64,000 bases of DNA from Hyphomicrobium sp. 12-62-95 (GTDB taxonomy: Bacteria; Pseudomonadota; Alphaproteobacteria; Rhizobiales; Hyphomicrobiaceae): assembly GCA_002279935.1 (NCBI GenBank), contig NCCZ01000005.1:1-64000 (forward strand), given 5' to 3'. The position numbers and the translations under genes are program-made. Numbering within the stretch: the first letter of the stretch is position 1; the number at the start of each line of letters is the position of its first letter. The notes beneath the pieces are model-generated. The model saw only the letters and a program-made list of their open reading frames with translations, had not been told where the DNA came from and did no database searches. Positions 37,975 through 46,427 of this stretch are shown here, piece by piece.

Positions 37975-40017
37975 CTACTCTGCGATGACTTTGAATGCGA
38001 TGCGCCGGTTCTTCGCCCGGCCCGCCGCCGTTTCGTTGTCGGCGATGGGGCGCTCGGCCCCATAACCCACAGTCGACACCCGCGACGCCTCGACCCCCGC
38101 CGCGATCAGATAATCGGCAACCGCCCGCGCACGCCGCTGGGACAGCGGATTGTTGCGTTCCGGAATACCCTCCGAGTCGGTATGGCCTTCGATGCTGATC
38201 TTGAACGCCGGACACTGGTTCACGATCGACGCCAGCTGATCAAGAGTGGGCTTGCTCGATCCTTCAAGCGTCCAATCGGCACGTTTGAAGTTGATGGCAC
38301 CCTTCGCAATCGCGTCGCCGAGCAGCTTTTCGCATTTATCGGCTTCTACGCGCGCCGCGGCCAGTCGAGCATCTTCCTCCGCCTTGAGGGCGGCAAGCCG
38401 AGCCTCTTCCGCAGCCTTCGCGGCAGCGTCTTCGTCGGCCTTTCGCTTGGCTTCAAGCTCGGCGGCAAGCCGCTGCTGCTCTTCTTCCTTCCGGCGCGCT
38501 TCTTCCTGGAGCCGCGCTTCTTCTTCAGCCCTGCGCCGGGCCTCGGCCTGCTTCTCGCCCGTGCTCGTCACCTCGACGCGCGTCGTGCAATTCGAGTTGG
38601 CCGAAGACTTCACGTCCCCGTCCAGTTTCTTGGCAGTCTCGTCGTCGTCGGTCACGCCTTTCACCGCAACATCGAGATCGCTGAGCGTCAAATCGCCTGT
38701 CGTCAACTGACCAAGCCCGTTGATCCCCGCCAGCAAGCAGGCGCGCCACCCATCATTGGCACCCGGCCGGATCTCCAGACTGTCCTTCACAGACAGATCG
38801 GGGAACCGGCCCCGCGTTGCAGCGACGAGCGCGATGCGCTCATCCTCGCTGGGAACGCTGCCCATCAGTTCGATCTGACGGCGCTCGATGCGAGCCGTCG
38901 TGACATAGGTCGACGGCGCCGCGGCTGGAACTGGAGGCGCTTCCGCCACGGGCTCCGGAGGAGCGGGCACAGGCTCGGGAGCCGCAGCCGGTGGCAGCGG
39001 TTCGGGCGCCACGATCTTGGCCTGAGCCTGGAACGGTGCCTTGATCGACGACACGAAGGCCTGCGTCACGGTATCGGCGGTCGCTTTGTCATCCGCTTCG
39101 CCTTCGAGCATCGCCGCCGTGTTGGAGAGCGACAACTCGCCGGCCTTCAACTGATAAAGCTGGTCGAGCCCAGCCCCGGCCGCTGCAGCAAACCCATCCG
39201 GCGCTCCATCGGCAACCTCGATCCGGTCGACGACGGCACGGTCAGGGAAAAGCGTCTTGGCCTTCTGAAACAGTTGGTCACGCACGTCCTTGGACGGCAC
39301 ATAACCCGACAGCACGATTTGCCCCGCCGTCGCGACAGCCCCCCAGACGTAGGTCTCGATCTTCGGCCCTCTCACCGCATCACGCGCAAGCGTGATCCCT
39401 GTCGGCAAAGACTTCAGCCGCGACCGCACAGCTTTGAGGCTCGACTGATCCGGCGCCGTCCCCTCGATCGAAAATTGCGTGTCAGCCAGTTCAACCCGGC
39501 CGGCGTCGAGTGCCGCCAATTGCTTCAATCCGAAGCCGGCGCCCGACATAAATACGTCCCTCGCCGGTCCCCCGCGCGCGACCGTCATTTCATCCACCAC
39601 ACGGGCATTCGGCAACGTCGCCCGGACAGCCTGCAAGATAGCCTTCCGCGACGGCTCACCCGGCACGAAGCCGGATAGACGCAGAGAGCCGCTCTGATCG
39701 CGCTCGGCCGACCACGTAAATTTCTCGACACTGCGGACAAGATCAGTCCGCGGATCGACCACGCGAACACCCCACACGCGGCGCACAAGATCCGTCGCCT
39801 TCGTTGGCTGGCTTTCGTCTATGGCTAAGCCGTTGAGCACCGCATCGCGGCCCGAGAATGTCGTCGATGCCCAGCCAAGCCCCGCGCGCTCCAGCGCCTC
39901 TGTCGCGCGAACGCGTAGATCGTTCTCAATCTCAGCCTGATGGAGATGCAGCACGATCCAGCTCAAAGGAGCGATCAGCAGAAGGCCCCATAGCCAGCGC
40001 CACGGATTACATCTCAT
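37975..40017 (-). CDS. OmpA-family protein with BON-like repeats
   Basis: An envelope protein of 680 residues. It has one N-terminal membrane span (WRWLWGLLLIAPLSWIVL). Several BON-like beta-alpha units follow (for example SGSLRLSGFVPGEPSRKAI, VLSGYVPSKDVRDQL, IELMGSVPSEDERIAL), then a Lys/Glu/Ala coiled coil (EEEARLQEEARRKEEEQQRL), then a C-terminal OmpA peptidoglycan-binding domain (ISIEGHTDSEG; NNPLSQRRARAVADYL; GYGAERPIADNET). The ATG at 40017 has GGGGAG ten bases upstream; a TTG six codons earlier is less likely. Confidence 0.85.
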   Translation of the reverse strand: MRCNPWRWLWGLLLIAPLSWIVLHLHQAEIENDLRVRATEALERAGLGWASTTFSGRDAVLNGLAIDESQPTKATDLVRRVWGVRVVDPRTDLVRSVEKFTWSAERDQSGSLRLSGFVPGEPSRKAILQAVRATLPNARVVDEMTVARGGPARDVFMSGAGFGLKQLAALDAGRVELADTQFSIEGTAPDQSSLKAVRSRLKSLPTGITLARDAVRGPKIETYVWGAVATAGQIVLSGYVPSKDVRDQLFQKAKTLFPDRAVVDRIEVADGAPDGFAAAAGAGLDQLYQLKAGELSLSNTAAMLEGEADDKATADTVTQAFVSSIKAPFQAQAKIVAPEPLPPAAAPEPVPAPPEPVAEAPPVPAAAPSTYVTTARIERRQIELMGSVPSEDERIALVAATRGRFPDLSVKDSLEIRPGANDGWRACLLAGINGLGQLTTGDLTLSDLDVAVKGVTDDDETAKKLDGDVKSSANSNCTTRVEVTSTGEKQAEARRRAEEEARLQEEARRKEEEQQRLAAELEAKRKADEDAAAKAAEEARLAALKAEEDARLAAARVEADKCEKLLGDAIAKGAINFKRADWTLEGSSKPTLDQLASIVNQCPAFKISIEGHTDSEGIPERNNPLSQRRARAVADYLIAAGVEASRVSTVGYGAERPIADNETAAGRAKNRRIAFKVIAE

Positions 40018-40444
40018 GAAACTAGAGCTCCCCAAGTCCGGTCATCGGCTCCGGTCATCGGCCGGCGCGCACCAGATGACGGCGCGACCAAGCGCGAGGG
40101 CACACCGCAACGACGCCGCTTGAACAAAGCAACATCATCCAGGCATGTCCAGGCGGATACCCCCCCACCGTCGCCCGCACTATAGAGGACCGACGGTCGC
40201 ATTCCAAGCGATCTCCCCCTGCACTCCAAGCCGCAACTGATTGATCAACCGTCACATTTCAACGCTTTCCCGTTTGCCCCAAGCGTGAATCCTAGGGAAC
40301 GGGCATTCCGTCCCGCAGCGAAGCCGACATTAACCAGAATCATTACGTGAACCCGTGCAACTTTTTTGACACAGGCCCCAGGCTCACGTAGAGGTCGATG
40401 AGCCAAGAAGCCGCTCGATAATTGGGCGGACGCACGTCCAGGGA
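40018..40444. promoter_or_regulatory. 427-bp divergent intergenic region
   Basis: No gene is supported here. It must hold the divergent promoters for the OmpA-family gene (minus) and the NarL-type regulator (plus). TTTTTTGACA at about 40361-40370 is a plausible -35 element for the rightward gene, but no convincing -10 partner at 16-18 bp spacing was found. Confidence 0.3.
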
Positions 40445-41110
40445 ATGGAAACAATGGAAGAAAGCTTCCTCGTGGTGGATGACCACCCGCTGTTCCGTGA
40501 TGCGCTTACGCTGGCGATCAAAACCAACCATCCCAACGCAACGATCAAGGAAGCCTCCTCCATCGAGGCCGCGAAGGACATTCTTGGCGGCGGCGAGCGG
40601 TTTGATCTCGTCCTGCTCGACCTTTCGATGCCGGGAGTCGCCGGCTTTGAAGGATTTCTCGAACTGCGCAGCCTCGATCCCAAGCAGCCCATCGTGATCG
40701 TGTCGGCCCTCGACGACAGCCGCATCGTACATGAAGCTGTGACGCTCGGAGCGGCCGGTTTCATACCAAAGTCGGCGCGCAAGCCAGAACTCGCCGAAGC
40801 CATCGACAATGTCATGCAGGGCAATCTGGCCCTGCCCAAAGCCTACCAGCCGCCTGTGCGTGACGCGTCGGGCACATCCGATATCGGCTCGCGCCTGTCG
40901 TCTCTGACGCCGCAGCAACTGCGCGTGTTGAGCATGCTCCGGCAGGGGCTTCTCAATAAGCAGATCGCCCATGAATTGGGCGTCGGAGAAACGACTGTCA
41001 AAGCCCACGTCTCGGAAATTTTGCGCAAGCTCGATGTCGCCTCGCGCACGCAGGCGGTCATCGAGGTCAGCCGGATCGATTTTGATAAATTGGCGGGTAG
41101 TCACGGTTGA
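40445..41110 (+). CDS. NarL/LuxR-type response regulator
   Basis: A two-component regulator of 221 residues. The receiver domain has the acidic pair D12-D13 (VVDDHPLFRDAL), the phospho-acceptor Asp59 (LVLLDLSMPG) and Lys in FIPKSA. A C-terminal LuxR-type helix-turn-helix follows (LTPQQLRVLSMLRQGLLNKQ and VGETTVKAHVSEILRKLDV). It is convergent with the hybrid kinase gene 18 bp away, so it is the natural candidate partner of that kinase and the FIST sensor. Confidence 0.9.
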   Translation: METMEESFLVVDDHPLFRDALTLAIKTNHPNATIKEASSIEAAKDILGGGERFDLVLLDLSMPGVAGFEGFLELRSLDPKQPIVIVSALDDSRIVHEAVTLGAAGFIPKSARKPELAEAIDNVMQGNLALPKAYQPPVRDASGTSDIGSRLSSLTPQQLRVLSMLRQGLLNKQIAHELGVGETTVKAHVSEILRKLDVASRTQAVIEVSRIDFDKLAGSHG

Positions 41111-41128
41111 CGCCGGACATTCAAACCA

Positions 41129-42514
41129 TCACGCGCCGTTGGCCATCACGTGCAACATCAGGGCCCTGAGTTCGGCGGGTTTGACCGGCTTGCGCAACAA
41201 TTCAAATGTGCCCGAAGCGGCCAATGACGCCTGCGTGAGCGACCGGTCTGCGGAAATCACGATGGCCGGCACTTCCAAGCCAAGCCGGCTCCGCAGGTCA
41301 CTGACCACAGCCACGCCGGTCTGCCCCCGGTTGAGGTGGTAGTCTGCCAAGACGATATCTGGACTGTAATCGGGCGTTTCACTGAAAAGCGCATCCACGT
41401 CTTCCGCCGATGCGGCCACCCGCACTGTGCAACCCCACCGGGTGAGCAGCGCGCGCATGGCTTCGACAACCGTCGGCTCATTGTCGATGACAAGCACATT
41501 CGAGACCGGCAACCCATAGCCCGGCGCCACGACCGGTTCAGGTGCGCGTTGCATCTCCCGCATCGTCGAGAAGCGTGTCGTCACGGTGAAACACGACCCG
41601 TGCCCCACCAGCGAACACAAATTCAAATCATGTTCCAACGCTTCCGACATGCGCTGCACGATCGAAAGTCCGAGCCCAAATCCGCCGACGCGCGCCGTCT
41701 CCGACGCCGTGCCGCGCTGAAATTCCTCGAAAATGCGATCGCGCTCGGCGGGTGGAATGCCGGGCCCCGTATCCCAGATCTCCAATCGCACCTTGAGTCC
41801 CCGGCGGCGTGCCAGCAACCGGATGCGCCCCTTCTCGGTGTAATGGACGGCATTGGCGACGAGGTTTTGTACGATCCGCCGCAGCATCAAAGGATCGGAC
41901 CGCACCATCAGCCGCGTCGGCCGATGCGACAGCCGCAACCCCTTCGCCCGCGCAATCGGAGCAAGATCCGACACCACGTCCTCGAAAAGCTGGTCCACGT
42001 CGATCAGCCGGATCTGCGGTTCCGTCACGCCCGCTTCGAGTTTCGATAGATCGAGAATGGTTTTGAGCAGTTCCTCGATGCTCGACAGCGCATGATCGAC
42101 TTGCCCACCCAGCCGCTGTTGCTCGCGGTCCCGCTCGCCATCGAGCATGGCCGACAGTGTCAGGCGGGCCGCATGCAGCGGCTGCAAGAGGTCGTGCCCG
42201 ACGGCTGTAAAAAATCTCGTCTTGAACCGATTGGCCCGCTCGGCCGCATCGCGCGCCGACGTCAGCTCGCTGTTGACATCCTCAAGCCGATCCAGCGCCG
42301 TCTTCAGCTGATCGGTTCGCACGCGCACCTGCCCCTCAAGGCCGATAGCCGTCTGAAACAGCGAGTAGGCGTTGGCTTGCTGATCCATCGACCGCTCGAC
42401 GCGCTGCATCAACGCCGCGTTGATGCGCGCCATCTTCTCAAGCCGCTGCTCGAGTTCGGAGCCTGGCCCGTCGTGGCGAGGCGGTATCGGGTAGGTGACT
42501 TCGTCGCTTTTCAT
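41129..42514 (-). CDS. hybrid sensor histidine kinase (NahK-like)
   Basis: A cytoplasmic kinase of 461 residues with no transmembrane segment. An N-terminal coiled coil (about 18-95) leads to an H-box, FFTAVGHDLLQPLHAARL (His107). ATPase motifs follow: NLVANAVHYT (N), DTGPGIPPAERD (G1) and GFGLGLSIVQRM (G2). A C-terminal receiver domain has VLVIDNEPTVVEAM and DIVLADYHLNRGQTG (acceptor Asp). The DLLQPLHAARL H-box resembles NahK-type kinases partnered by NosP. It overlaps the FIST gene by four bases, so the FIST protein is probably its sensory input. Confidence 0.88.
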   Translation of the reverse strand: MKSDEVTYPIPPRHDGPGSELEQRLEKMARINAALMQRVERSMDQQANAYSLFQTAIGLEGQVRVRTDQLKTALDRLEDVNSELTSARDAAERANRFKTRFFTAVGHDLLQPLHAARLTLSAMLDGERDREQQRLGGQVDHALSSIEELLKTILDLSKLEAGVTEPQIRLIDVDQLFEDVVSDLAPIARAKGLRLSHRPTRLMVRSDPLMLRRIVQNLVANAVHYTEKGRIRLLARRRGLKVRLEIWDTGPGIPPAERDRIFEEFQRGTASETARVGGFGLGLSIVQRMSEALEHDLNLCSLVGHGSCFTVTTRFSTMREMQRAPEPVVAPGYGLPVSNVLVIDNEPTVVEAMRALLTRWGCTVRVAASAEDVDALFSETPDYSPDIVLADYHLNRGQTGVAVVSDLRSRLGLEVPAIVISADRSLTQASLAASGTFELLRKPVKPAELRALMLHVMANGA

Positions 42515-43683
42515 CTCGCGCCGCTCGCAGCCTTCCCGAACGCAATTCCAGTCAACGTCTGATTCAAGTGCATGGCGTTGAACTGTTCGCCGTAGGAGTG
42601 AAAGCCCACGACACCAAACCGCCGGTAGAGTTCGTCCATCTGATGCCGGATCTGCCGGTTCTCCGCATCAAGCCGCCGCAACACGCAGTCGAAGCCGATA
42701 ACGAGATCGATTCCGCCAATTTCTTGGGCAATCTCCTCCAGCGTTTCCTGAGTGCCGCGCAGCATGTCCTGAGGACGTGCTACCGTGAACACGAGCCCCT
42801 CGTCGATGGCACAAAAGAACGAGAGCGAGCCGTCGCCGTTCATATTCCGGATGGACCGGCAGTAATAATTACCGCCCACTTTGACGACCAACGGATAGGA
42901 CGCAAAGCTGAATGGTCCAAGGTCGTCAGGCAAAAGTCCAATTGCGGACGCGTATTCCCGTGCGGCAGGCTCCGCATTCAGCTCTTTGACGATCCGCCGT
43001 TCCGCATCTGCCGCGGTAACCACGAGCTTGATCGGCGTCGGCTCGAAATTCTGCGTTTTGAAAATACGGAATGGAACCGACGTTTCGACTAGGAAGAGCA
43101 CCGCGGCATCCGACATGACGCGGCCTTCATGCACCACCAACGCCCCACTGAACGTCAGACCATCGCCTGCCGATCCTCCAATGAGCGGCACGCTTTCGAT
43201 CGCCCAATGAACGGCGGCAACAATCGATTCTTCCGTGTTCGAAGTGCCGTCCACCAGGATCATCGCAAAGGCGGGCTTGCGCCGAGCGGGATCGCCGGCT
43301 TGCAGTCGATGTTTTAGCCGCCGCGCCAGATCCGTGGCCCGTTCGACACCGAATTCCGAGACGTTCTCAACGACGCCGCTGTGCACTGTAAATCCGGCTT
43401 CGGGAAAAGCGATCAGAAGAACGCCGTCGTCCATCATGCCGCCAGGCGTAATAGCCCCCGCCGTCGAACAACCAGAAATGGGCGCATCGGGAAAAGCCGC
43501 GGTCAGTGCCGCGATGAGAGCCTCCGCATCATAGTCCGTCGAAAAGTAGGCAATGATGTGCTGAAACGCTCCCGGTCCGAGACCCGCCCTCAGCTGCATC
43601 ACGAGTTCGGCGAGATTTCCGCTCGCACTCGAGGCGCAACGCACGCCGCTGGCACTCACCGCCGAAGATCCCTTTGCCAACAC
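42511..43683 (-). CDS. FIST-domain sensor (NosP-like)
   Basis: A 390-residue protein with the FIST N domain (QHIIAYFSTDYDAEALIAAL; SGCSTAGAITPGGMMDDGV; LVDGTSNTEESIVAAVHWAI; IGGSAGDGLTF) and the FIST C domain ending in VVGFHSYGEQFNAMHLNQT. FIST proteins are cytoplasmic ligand sensors, and the NosP subfamily binds haem and nitric oxide and controls a linked hybrid kinase. The four-base overlap with a NahK-like kinase supports that role here. Which His would ligate haem is not assigned. Confidence 0.87.
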   Translation of the reverse strand: MLAKGSSAVSASGVRCASSASGNLAELVMQLRAGLGPGAFQHIIAYFSTDYDAEALIAALTAAFPDAPISGCSTAGAITPGGMMDDGVLLIAFPEAGFTVHSGVVENVSEFGVERATDLARRLKHRLQAGDPARRKPAFAMILVDGTSNTEESIVAAVHWAIESVPLIGGSAGDGLTFSGALVVHEGRVMSDAAVLFLVETSVPFRIFKTQNFEPTPIKLVVTAADAERRIVKELNAEPAAREYASAIGLLPDDLGPFSFASYPLVVKVGGNYYCRSIRNMNGDGSLSFFCAIDEGLVFTVARPQDMLRGTQETLEEIAQEIGGIDLVIGFDCVLRRLDAENRQIRHQMDELYRRFGVVGFHSYGEQFNAMHLNQTLTGIAFGKAASGAR

Positions 43684-43967
43684 TGTCCTCCCCGCGCGGT
43701 CCGTTTCGAAATAACGAACCAGCCTCGTTGTGTTGCCACAGTCCTAGGCGCGCCGCAAACGGCTGCTGGAGTAGAGTTTTAGAGGCCAAATCCCGGGCCT
43801 TCCAACCCCGCTTTGATCCACCAGACAAATTGGATCGATCGAATGCCTATGCTTTTCGAAGGGTAAACGTGAACGCCCCGAAAATCAGCCTTCAGAACGT
43901 CTTATTAACGACTTAGCGATAGCATCCACAGTGTACGTTGCGTCCGTTGTGTTGTGGAATTTGCGTC

Positions 43968-44390
43968 ATGCGTTTCGCCCCTCTACTAGCCGCCATTTTC
44001 ATCAGCGCCATTGCCGTGGGATCGACCACGATCAGTGCTGAGGAACCGGCCGACCAATCCGCAGAATATTGCACGCTTTTCTCTAAGGTCCGCGAGAACC
44101 TCTCCGGCAAATTCGGCACGAAGGTCGACCCGCTGACCCGTTTCTCCGGCGTCGAAGTGATGTGCGATCACAAGGCGATGGTCTTTCGCCAAGACGTCCA
44201 ACTCACCAAGCGCCAAGTCGATCAGGAATGGGTCAGCCGCCGCTCTGCCCACTGGTCGAAAACCTATTGCGACCGCCACCCGGCTTTCGCCGGTGCCCTC
44301 CGGGACGGCTGGACGATATCTACCGTGATGTCCCTCGCCGATGGGAGCGCTTTGCGCATCGATGCCATCTGCCACGACGCCGAAGCCTGA
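43968..44390 (+). CDS. small periplasmic hypothetical protein
   Basis: The 140-residue protein has a clear signal peptide (MRFAPLLAAIFISAIAVGST). The mature part has four cysteines (EYCTLF, VMCDHKA, TYCDRHP, AICHDAEA), which could form two disulfides. The ATG at 43968 is chosen because it begins the signal peptide; the frame is open ten codons further. No family recognised. Confidence 0.65.
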   Translation: MRFAPLLAAIFISAIAVGSTTISAEEPADQSAEYCTLFSKVRENLSGKFGTKVDPLTRFSGVEVMCDHKAMVFRQDVQLTKRQVDQEWVSRRSAHWSKTYCDRHPAFAGALRDGWTISTVMSLADGSALRIDAICHDAEA

Positions 44391-44581
44391 GCAACGCGGC
44401 CATCCTCACCCAAGCCGCGCCGTCGCATGTACGAACGTGCGCGGATCCATGTTTTCACCTCACCGCGCCCGCTGATCTCAATTCCCGTCCCTGTGGAAAA
44501 AATCTAATCGTGGCCATGACGTAGCGGACAGACCCAAGGTTATCTAATACCGTATGACGGTCGCACTTGCGTGGGGATGCA

Positions 44582-45091
44582 ATGCTGCACGTCAATGGCA
44601 TCACAGAGACTGAGGAACACGGCCCGCTCGCGGGCGACGTTCAAAAGCTCGTTCGAATCGTGGACCGCTGGGCCGCCGAACGGCCGCTCCTCGATGAAGT
44701 CTCACTCTTTGGCCAGCGCCTCCGCCCCAACCATAACGGTTCCCATCCCGTCGAGCTCGCTGTTCGCTTCGATGACGCCCGCTTGAACGACGGCTTTGAC
44801 GACTGGATCGAAGAACTCCGCACCAACTTCGCCGCCTTGTCCCGGGCGTTGGGCGAACCGGTGAGCGTCGTCACCCCAGACATGCGGAAGGCGTGGTGGA
44901 CCATTGTCCACGGTACGGAACTTTCCGCCCTCGCCACCGGAAAAGTTCGCATCATTACGGCGCAGGCCGAACCGGCCGCCGCCTGCGTGCGAGCAACGAT
45001 CGCGTCCAGACGGGCCGCCCCCACATGGCGATGGCCCGCGATCTGGCAGTTTCTTGCCAGCGCAACCACACCCCGCCGGCCTGCCATCTGA
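44582..45091 (+). CDS. hypothetical protein with a possible degenerate nucleotidyltransferase fold
   Basis: A 169-residue protein. GGGGA lies seven bases before the ATG at 44582. The segment LDEVSLFGQRLRPNHN followed by HPVELAVRFDDARL matches the layout of minimal nucleotidyltransferases (VxLFGSRAR...DxDLAV), but the GS and DxD residues are replaced (GQ, and VEL). If the resemblance is real, it is catalytically dead. The tail beyond about residue 130 is Arg/Ala-rich and low in structure. The relation is an inference from pattern only. Confidence 0.55.
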   Translation: MLHVNGITETEEHGPLAGDVQKLVRIVDRWAAERPLLDEVSLFGQRLRPNHNGSHPVELAVRFDDARLNDGFDDWIEELRTNFAALSRALGEPVSVVTPDMRKAWWTIVHGTELSALATGKVRIITAQAEPAAACVRATIASRRAAPTWRWPAIWQFLASATTPRRPAI

Positions 45092-45536
45092 ACTGGCTTT
45101 ACGGTGTCCCGGCTGGTCAACCCAGACTTTCCACACATTTCGGCCACGGTCCTTATACTTTCGTACAAGACGCTCATGCGTCTTTTCCGTCTTCGGCCGT
45201 GGCGCTAGGAAAGTCACAATCCAATTTCCTCGCGTTGACTTGGCGAAGCGTTTTTATTTCGCACCTGCACACGTGCACGGCCTAACACGATGAGATCAAT
45301 CAACGGAATTGCGAAGCGCAAATGCACGCGATGCGACCGCTGAACTCAACTTCCCTGATGGCGTGCAGGCAATTCCTCAGCGCGCCTGATCGCAGGCTGA
45401 CATCTTTATCACAGCGAATTTTTTGACCGGCATCAATGTCGCCAATCACATCGATGGACGAAATTATTTCGTGGTTTCGCTGAGCCCGTCTCACAGCGAT
45501 AGTGATTTCAGTGTGGTGTTCCGGGGATCACGTGCC
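45092..45536. promoter_or_regulatory. 445-bp intergenic region, no gene recognised
   Basis: The region is open in part of several frames, but none has a recognisable protein. It should contain the promoter of the cobalamin-binding-domain gene. A CACGTG hexamer occurs near 45273. The coding frame of the downstream gene is open from a TTG at 45423, so the true start may lie inside this region. Confidence 0.25.
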
Positions 45537-46415
45537 ATGGCTATTAGCGGAATACGCACACACGACTTGCAGCAGCGGGGAAGTTTAGTGGGAAGCAGCA
45601 AGTCGCATAAAGAGTCCGGGCCAGAGCCCTCATGTTCCCCGGTAGCAAAGCCAGCTGGTAAGAGCCGGACACTCGCCCACCTCATCGAAACCGACATCAT
45701 TCCGCGTTTGGTTGACGGCTACGGGGTCTCTCAAACCGAAGCGTCCGCCCTCAGCGGTGAGGTGCTCGCATTCACAGATGCAATCCTTGAGGATGACTCC
45801 ACTACCTCTCTTGCATCGTTCGCGAACTTGCTTCAGCGCGGCGTCCCCCTCGACACACTCTTCCAATACCTCCTCGTTCCTGCCGCCATCCGCCTCGGCG
45901 AAATGTGGGAGAAAGATGCGCGCGACTTTATCGATGTCGCGCGCGGCATGGATCACATCCATCAAATCATCTTGGCCCACTCGGCCGCCTTCTGCACCGA
46001 TGGCCGCGTCTCCGATAAACAGCGGCGCATCCTCCTTGTGGCTCTCCCGCAAGAGCGGCATCGCCTTGGTCTGTGCCTCGTGCGTGCCGACTTCTGGCGT
46101 GAAGGTTGGGATGTGTGCTGTAACGAACTGCAATTCCTTGGCGAACTTGCACTTCTGGTCGAAGACACGCACTACGATGCCCTCGGCATATCAGCCGGTC
46201 GAGTCGGAGACGCACCAACCTTGGCTCGGAATTTGGCGCGCGCCCGCAAGGCATCGCGCAACAAATCACTCGTCATCATCGGCGGCGGGCTGGCCTTCCA
46301 GCGCGATCCCACCCTGGCGACCACGATCGGCTGCAACGCCACCGCCGGCAGCGGCAGCGAAGCCGCCGCGCTTCTGCGCCGCATGCTCAATGCCGAGTCT
46401 GCAGGCGCCAGCTGA
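45537..46415 (+). CDS. cobalamin-binding-domain regulator (AerR/PpaA-like)
   Basis: The protein is about 292 residues from the ATG at 45537. A helical cap region (SLASFANLLQRGVPLDTLFQ; AIRLGEMWEKDARDFIDVA) precedes a B12-binding Rossmann domain (RILLVALPQERHRLGLCLVR; ALGISAGRVGD; LVIIGGGLAF). The ERHRLGL segment holds the His expected to sit below cobalt. This is the architecture of the light-sensing B12 proteins AerR/PpaA and of CarH-like sensors without the MerR domain. No photosynthesis gene is in the window, so the output is unknown. The frame opens further upstream at 45423 (TTG). Confidence 0.82.
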   Translation: MAISGIRTHDLQQRGSLVGSSKSHKESGPEPSCSPVAKPAGKSRTLAHLIETDIIPRLVDGYGVSQTEASALSGEVLAFTDAILEDDSTTSLASFANLLQRGVPLDTLFQYLLVPAAIRLGEMWEKDARDFIDVARGMDHIHQIILAHSAAFCTDGRVSDKQRRILLVALPQERHRLGLCLVRADFWREGWDVCCNELQFLGELALLVEDTHYDALGISAGRVGDAPTLARNLARARKASRNKSLVIIGGGLAFQRDPTLATTIGCNATAGSGSEAAALLRRMLNAESAGAS

Positions 46416-46427
46416 CCTTCAGCCGGC

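Noticed and set aside
45537..46415. Part of a photosynthesis gene cluster
   Set aside because: No pigment, carotenoid or reaction-centre genes lie near it. Only the B12-domain architecture is similar.
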